Origin: Daphnia pulex
Lineage: Eukaryota > Arthropoda > Branchiopoda > Diplostraca > Daphniidae
Assembly: GCF_021134715.1 (NCBI RefSeq)
Contig: NC_060028.1
Location: 9,089,482 to 9,153,481 of the forward strand
DNA length: 64,000 bases
Direction: 5' to 3'
This document shows, piece by piece, positions 57,693 through 64,000 of the stretch (its first letter is position 1; each line of letters begins with the position of its first letter). The position numbers and the translations under genes are program-made. The notes under the pieces were generated by a model, which did not search any database, was not told the DNA's origin, and worked only from the letters and a program-made list of their open reading frames with translations.

Positions 57693-60600
57693 ATGATTTC
57701 TACGGTGAACAAATTTAAAAAGGCTGGTATGTCTTTGAGGCCTATGGTTTCTTCCTCAACTGGACCCAGTAGTACCTCTCAAATATTGAAGTACAGAAAC
57801 TACCAAACCATGACTGGACAATATTACCGGCACCGAGGAATACTATCAAGACATTCACCATTAAATCGATCAATCCCATTCCAAAATCCAGCCATTTATC
57901 AAACCAGAAATGTTGGATTCATGGTGGGACGAATAATCAGGGGAGTACTAAAAATTCGTTACTTGCTTATCGGAGGAGCTGTTGGTGGGGGGATTTCCCT
58001 CCAAAGGGTGAGTTAATAGTAATTTGTAATTAATGTAATTGACTAAAGACGTATAACATTTCAACCTTTATCTCGCTACATTAATAAATAGTGTTGTGAT
58101 GTTGAAAGTAACCAGACTGATGTTAACCATATGATTTTGTTTTTAGTCTTACGAAGAATGGAGAGATTCTTTGCCAGATTCCAAATGGATAAAAGATTTG
58201 TTCCCTTCTACAGAAAAAGTTGATTCATTTCGAGGCTCTTTAATGGATCTTTCGTCCAAATTCAGAGACTCGCTGGAAGGCTTGGATATAGGTATACATT
58301 TTGATGGATGTTAACTTACATACAGCCTTTGTTTGATTAAACTTATTTTCTCCTCCATATTCGTTTTAGATCCAAGACTGAAGGTGTTTGGAGATCGTAA
58401 GATCAGCGAATTGAGGGCCTGGTTCGACAACAGGCTAGAAGACGCCATTAAAGCAGCAGAGGATGAAGGAAAAGAAGGGAATGATAAAGTCATCACCCAA
58501 GGTACAGTACTCTGTGATTGCTAACTGTCTTCTGGTTTCGCTTTTAATGGTTCGTTGTCAACGGTTTTCGGTTTCTTTTTATGTGTGCTTTCTACGTCTG
58601 TTGTAATTACATATAGGGATCAACAATGGACTGAACTTGTTCTATCTTGCCATAGATAGCGTTTCCGATGTGGCCTCTCCCGTTGTGCTCGCCGAGTCTT
58701 TCGTCACTCCTACTGGTGCAGAGAAACATGCAGAAGAGAGAAAGAAAGCAGGTATTCTCAAGGATATAAGACTTATCACGTCAGGGTGACATGGAGTGAC
58801 TGACAATCTTGATCAATTGCAGAGAGTATGCAGCAGAAGATTGACAAAATGCAGGAGGAATTGATGAAAGTGCAACTCAAGTACCAGAAAGAGTTGGAGA
58901 AGCTCGAGAGAGACAACAAAGAGTTACGCAAACAACTTCTACTTAAAGGTCACAGCGGGTCGACCAATCGCAAAATCAAGGTATCCTTGTGCCAGTAATC
59001 TATTTTGGGATGTAATTATTAGTTAATCAATGATCTACCTCCTTACAGAAGTCTTTGATTGACATGTACAGCGAAGTCCTGGACGAACTATGTGATTACG
59101 ATGTAGGCTACAGTACCCATGACCATTTGCCACGTGTCGTTGTAGTAGGAGATCAAAGTTCGGGCAAAACTTCGGTTCTGGAGATGATTGCCCAGGCTCG
59201 CATCTTTCCTCGGTATGTTTGTTACAATAAACTTTTCGTTCATCCGGTTTTTAATATGACATTGATAGGGGTGCGGGCGAAATGATGACGCGAGCTCCAG
59301 TAAAGGTCACGCTTAGCGAAGGCCCTTATCACATTGCCCAGTTCAAGGATTCTTCCCGCGAATTCGACCTTTCTAAAGAATCCGATTTGTCCGATTTGCG
59401 TAAAGAGGTACACTCATTTATCTTGCTCTCTTTTTCCAAATTACAATATTGTTGTTGTCGTTATAGGTTGAATTGCGAATGTTGAACAGCGTCAAGCACG
59501 GGAAGACAGTGAGCTCGGAAGTTATCTCCATGACTGTCAAAGGTCCTGGACTTCAACGTATGGTTCTGGTGGACTTGCCGGGCATCATTAGCGTAAGCAT
59601 TTCATTTTCTCGGAATTCATTGACGTCTTACTAATTACTACTTCACATTTTCATACAAACAGACACAAACCACCGAAATGGAGAGTGGTACGAGAGAAGC
59701 CATCCGTCAAATGACGCAAACTTACATGTCGAACCCGAACGCCATCATCCTGTGCATACAGGACGGTGCCGTTGATGCTGAGCGGAGCAACGTCACAGGT
59801 TATTATTATTGTTAATGCTGTTTAGCTGAAAGATGTATAAACCTATAATTTAAATCACAGATTTGGTTGCACAAATGGATCCCCAAGGTAAACGAACAAT
59901 ATTTGTTCTCACCAAGGTGGATTTGGCCGAAGAAAACCTAACCAAACCTGATCGCGTAAGACCCAAAATATGCCTAAACTACGAAGCCACAGTTGTAATT
60001 CAAGTAATTTTTCATTTAGATTCGCAAAATCTTGTCTGGGAAACTCTTTCCAATGCGAGCTCTCGGATATTTTGCGGTTGTGACGGGACGCGGAAACAAA
60101 GACGATTCCATCGCCACGATCAAACAATACGAAGAGAATTTCTTCTCCACGTCGAAGCTATTTAAGTGAGAAACCAACCAAGTTTTACTTTATAAAGATT
60201 ATTTACAATGATTCTGGCAATTACTAGCAGAGAAGGCCTGGTTCCGTCGACGCAAGTGACAACCAAAAATTTGAGTTTAGCCGTTTCCGAATGTTTTTGG
60301 AAAATGGTCCGCGAGACTGTTGAGCAGCAAGCCGACGCTTTCAAAGCGACTCGTTTTAACTTGGAAACGGAATGGAAAAATAACTTTCCGAGGTAACATT
60401 TCTCAGGTTTCTTTAAAAACCCTTTTGAATGTAAAATTGGACTAACCTTTTCCAATTGTTTCATCGGTAACGAAAGGCTACGAGAATTGGATCGGAATGA
60501 ACTTTTTGAGAAAGCCCGTGGCGAGATACTTGATGAAGTAGTCAACCTTAGTCTAGTCTCGCCCAAAGAGTGGGAAGAAGCCTTGATGAAGAAGTTGTGG

Positions 60601-62113
60601 GAGAAGGTAGCAACCCACGTTTTTGAAAACCTGTATCTACCAGCTGCTCAGAGCAATTCATCAGGTAAAAATCAAATCTGGATGAATCTGGGGCGGTTGT
60701 AACCGCCGTTTATTCTACAGGAACATTCAACACGACGATTGACATCCGTCTAAAACAATGGGCCGATCAGCAACTACCCCGTAAAAGTGTCGAATGCGCC
60801 TGGGAAACCCTCAAAGAAGAATTCAATCGGCTTGTGGAAAAGGCCAAATTATCGAAGGATCACGACAACATTTTCGACCAGCTGAAGGCTGCCGTAGTCG
60901 ACGAATCCATGCGAAAGCACCAGTGGGAAGATAAGGTAATGTATCTAGTTCATTTATTATCTGAACATTGAACTGAATTTTTGTGATGGACAGGCGGCTG
61001 AAGTGTTGCGTGTTATCCAACTCAACACGCTGGAAGACCGTTCAGTTCACGACAAACAACAATGGGACTCTGCTGTTCAATTTGTCGAGCGTTCCGTCAA
61101 AGAAAAGCTTCAAGTCACTGAAGAAAACCTCAATAATTTAGTCGGACCTAGTCGGACCCAGCAGTGGTTGCAATGGACAAACGCGACATCCGAACAAAAA
61201 GAGCACGCTGCTGTCAAGAACGAGTTGGAACGTCTTCTCTTTTCTGAAAGGGTAACTAATCTACACATTTGAAGGACATAAATTAATTGGTAAACTCATT
61301 TAAATTTTTTTATTTCATGCATAGAATCACCCTCCTACTCTGTCGTATGAAGAGTTGACAGCAGCCAGACGCAACATGCAGACGAACGGGGTCGACGTGG
61401 ACAACGAGTTCATTCGCCAGACATGGCACCATGTTTACCGTCGCCATTTCCTACGCAAAAGCCTTTCAAGAGCTTACGAGTGCCGTAAAGGCTTCTGGAT
61501 GTACCATCAGGGACTGGAGAACGAGGTACGACGATAAATCCATTGTTGTATTTTTAATAAGATTGCTAGATATAATACTCCATTTCTGTTACTTCATTTT
61601 TCATAGCAGGTGGTAGACTGCAACGACGTAGTGCTCTTTTGGAGGATTCAACAGATGTTGAAGGTCACGGCGAACGCTCTACGGCAGCAAATCATGAATC
61701 GAGAGGGTAAGTGCCAGCCAGCCACCTCTTTAACGATATTTTGTAGTTGCGTCGCAAAACGGCTGGAGAAATCTCGAGTTGTTTTGATGCCTCGGTGTCG
61801 GCTTTCACATCGAAAGACATGCTCTAACAAAAACATATATCTTTTTCAAACCACTAGCCCGTCGTTTCGAAAAAGAAATTAAGGAGGTCTTAGAGGTCTA
61901 TTCCCAAGACCGGGAGAAAAAGGAGCAACTGCTGACTGGGCGGAGAGTACAGTTAGCCGAGGAATTAAGTAAATATTTATCAATATTCAATTTGCCTATC
62001 ACAGAGTCCTGATAGATTTCTCCCTATCTCTTAATTTCTCAAATGCAGAAAGAGTGCGCCAGATTCAAGAGAAACTGGAGGAGTTTATAAAGTCACTGAA
62101 CGCCGAAAAGTGA
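57693..62113 (+). CDS. Opa1: OPA1, dynamin-like GTPase of the mitochondrial inner membrane
   Basis: Nineteen exons: 57693-58007, 58147-58291, 58370-58501, 58617-58751, 58823-58980, 59049-59212, 59269-59407, 59467-59592, 59663-59798, 59861-59955, 60020-60165, 60231-60392, 60477-60664, 60721-60935, 60994-61251, 61325-61525, 61610-61706, 61858-61968 and 62049-62113. They give 995 residues, all in frame. The N-terminus is a basic mitochondrial presequence followed by a membrane segment ([16 protein letters not shown], about 88-103). A coiled coil lies at about 245-290. The GTPase has P-loop GDQSSGKT (329-336), the switch [21 protein letters not shown] and TKVD. The stalk region contains RHFLRKS and [13 protein letters not shown], and the protein ends in a C-terminal coiled coil (QEKLEEF). 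OPA1 fuses inner membranes and shapes cristae. The C-terminal stalk and helical segment are complete. A tandem TAGCAG acceptor before the 61610 exon allows one residue more or less. Confidence 0.97.
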
Positions 62114-64000
62114 TACAACTTATTTAACTCGGTGGTATATCTTTACGTGCTGAAATGTACATGAACCTTTTTTTTTCCGCATACTAGTCGATCGTTCTGT
62201 TTCAGGATAAAACAAAAATAATACTAATTACAATTTCGGAAAAGAGATATAACAAATAGTTTTTCGCTATCTTTTGGAAACATTCCATTTCGGTTATCGA
62301 TTCGTCAAGAATGCCGTGCGATTTTACACTTTCTGGGTGAAAAGCGTAGATAATAAATCAGGACCACTTGAAAAGTCGGGCGACCGTGAAAAGTTAAAAA
62401 ACCAGTCTTCTCACTCTAGAAAATGGCGACTCAGATATCCAGTCGTGCAGATGACTAAAATCAAAGATTAAGAGAGGAAAAATCAACCGAAAAAAAGGAG
62501 GCAAATACGTAGAAGAAAGACGGGAGCTTTTAGTAGGGGAGAAGAAAAAACCTTGTCTCCACGTTGCCTCTCATGCTGGTTGGACTTCACGCTTGACTAG
62601 ACGGGCAAGTGCCAATCTGCCTTAACCATCTAACCCCCATAAACTTGAGACGCAACAAGTTTTTTTTTTTTTTTTTTTCGCTTTTGAATTGATGGCCAAG
62701 AGGGGCGAAAGAGTTGCATTCAATTGCATCGTAGTAGATCGTGGCACCCCTTTATGCGTTTTTGCTTCCCTTAGCAGTACCAAAAAATGTGACCCATTGA
62801 ATGAAATATCTGACAGCTTCCAGCGGATTAAAGATTGACGGAACAATGGGGCTCTACACCAAGGACATAGAACACGAATTCAAACAGGTTGAATAACTCC
62901 AGAGGAGGAGGAGGAGGGTGGATGGATGGATGGTTACCAATCGATTAAGAAGGGTAACCCCCCTCCCTTTCCCTTTTTATCGTAAGAAATGTAGAAGTTT
63001 CTTTTTTTTCTTCCTCCCAGATTCAGATTTTTTTTTTGTACACAAAAACTTGTTATTTGTATAGGATCTGATAATGTCCCTTTCATTCCTTATGTTCCCC
63101 TCCAACGTTCTTCTCCTCCTTCATGCCAAAGGATTAAAAAAGACGTGAATCGATCAGACCGGCACGGAGGGGCGGGCCTGAATTCCGATCGTTTTTCTTT
63201 CTAGCGCGCGTTCCGCGTTCGGAGACACGCACGATGCGCGCGCGATTGACGTAGTAAGTAAACCCCCCTAAAAAAAAAATAATAATAAAATAAAATAAAA
63301 AAGGAGAGAAGCCGAAAAATCTGGAAAGTTTATTTTCCATTTGATTTTTCTGCTTCGACACCCTTCATCCGTCCCCATCTTTGTCGTGAGAGTCTCCACC
63401 CTTTTTTTCAACCCCTTGGTAAATAAGATATCCTCCTCCTCTTGGCTTCGTTTTTCCCTCCGTCGTTCTTTTCTTCCATCCGATTCGATTCGGATGTGAA
63501 AACAGTCCCCCCCCCTTCGTCCATCGGAATGGAGTTTGAAAAAAAGGGGGGAGAAAATATCTATAAAGTTGCAACACCGCCTTCAAAGATTTATTATTGT
63601 GTGGTGCATGCGGCCCGAGCCCTTTTTTCTTTTCTTTCCCTCAGCTTTATTACCGGTCCGAGATGATATGACCACCGCGCGCTGGCTGCTGTTGCTACTT
63701 TGGATGTTGATGCCGAACAACCGTCGAGCGCGGCGGCGGCGGCGGCGACCACTTGTGTGGTCAACATTCTTCACGGTCCGGTGCGTTTGCTTTTTCCCTT
63801 CACAAAACGAAATCTTAATGGTCCGTCGTACAACCGGCTACTGATTAACGGTCGATATGTCAGATTTTTTTTCTCCGAATAAAAAGGAACGTGGAATTGG
63901 TTACACTCAAATTGGCTTTCTGAGGGAGATCAAACGGCCAGATGGAATACCCCCATGTCTCATTATTATTTCCAAATGCCGTCGATATCCAACCGTCTTG
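62114..64000. other. OPA1 3' region and unresolved right end of the window
   Basis: Probably the OPA1 3'UTR, then low-complexity DNA: poly-T near 62,660-62,678, GGAT repeats near 62,920-62,933, and an A/T-rich run of AATAA units near 63,273-63,301. G/C-rich promoter-like DNA (GCGCGCG, near 63,204-63,245) precedes an exon-like piece at 63,668-63,780. In one frame that piece starts MTTARWLLLLLWMLMPN, signal-peptide-like, and ends at a donor (CCG|gtgcgt). A second frame reads through poly-Ala. A gene starting here and running past the window is possible but unproven. Confidence 0.35.

Overview
This window looks like arthropod nuclear DNA, most likely from a branchiopod crustacean of the Daphnia type. 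The genes have many short introns (mostly 60-100 bp) with GT-AG borders. The clearest marker is a pigment-dispersing hormone precursor whose mature peptide, NSELINSLLGLPRFMKVV-amide, is the Daphnia form as far as I remember. No database was searched. Every gene model was spliced by eye, and reading frame was checked across every junction.

Layout. 1-5.4 kb is mostly low-complexity DNA with unresolved exon-like pieces, including a possible minus-strand first coding exon at 3,997-4,120. 5.4-6.9 kb (+) holds a LAMP-family lysosomal membrane protein with its 5' exon(s) unplaced. 8.1-11.0 kb (-) holds a SIX4/5-class homeobox gene, followed by about 8 kb without recognisable genes. 19.1-41.1 kb is a compact housekeeping and signalling block: AMPK alpha (-), ATG3 (+), mitochondrial ribosomal protein L46 (+), Drk/GRB2 (-), a Brambleberry/Kar5-type nuclear-fusion protein (+), an intronless orphan class-A GPCR (-), and a 15-coding-exon, three-catalytic-domain chitinase (-). 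41.1-53.4 kb is a second long non-coding stretch with minus-strand promoter and splice-donor signals that may belong to the chitinase 5' end. 53.8-54.5 kb (+) is the PDH neuropeptide gene with a visible TATA/initiator promoter. 55.1-55.4 kb (+) may be a tiny secreted-peptide gene. 57.7-62.1 kb (+) is OPA1, the mitochondrial inner-membrane dynamin. 62.1-64.0 kb has no firm gene.

Functional themes. Several neighbours bear on energy, autophagy and mitochondria: AMPK alpha and ATG3 stand head to head 663 bp apart, with mRpL46, a LAMP and OPA1 elsewhere in the window. The OPA1 promoter has a perfect 10-bp GTCACGTGAC palindrome (CLEAR/E-box type). The developmental gene (Six4) and the neuropeptide gene (PDH) lie beside the gene-poor stretches, as expected for genes with extended regulation.

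Most unusual points: the middle GH18 domain of the chitinase has lost its catalytic acid (E to Q) and a second motif aspartate (D to H), and nine consecutive chitinase exons are symmetric phase 1-1. A Kar5/Brambleberry protein ends in a short Cys/His knuckle and appears to use a GC-AG intron. There is also a candidate 59-residue secreted peptide. No CRISPR array, rRNA, convincing tRNA or intact transposon was seen.
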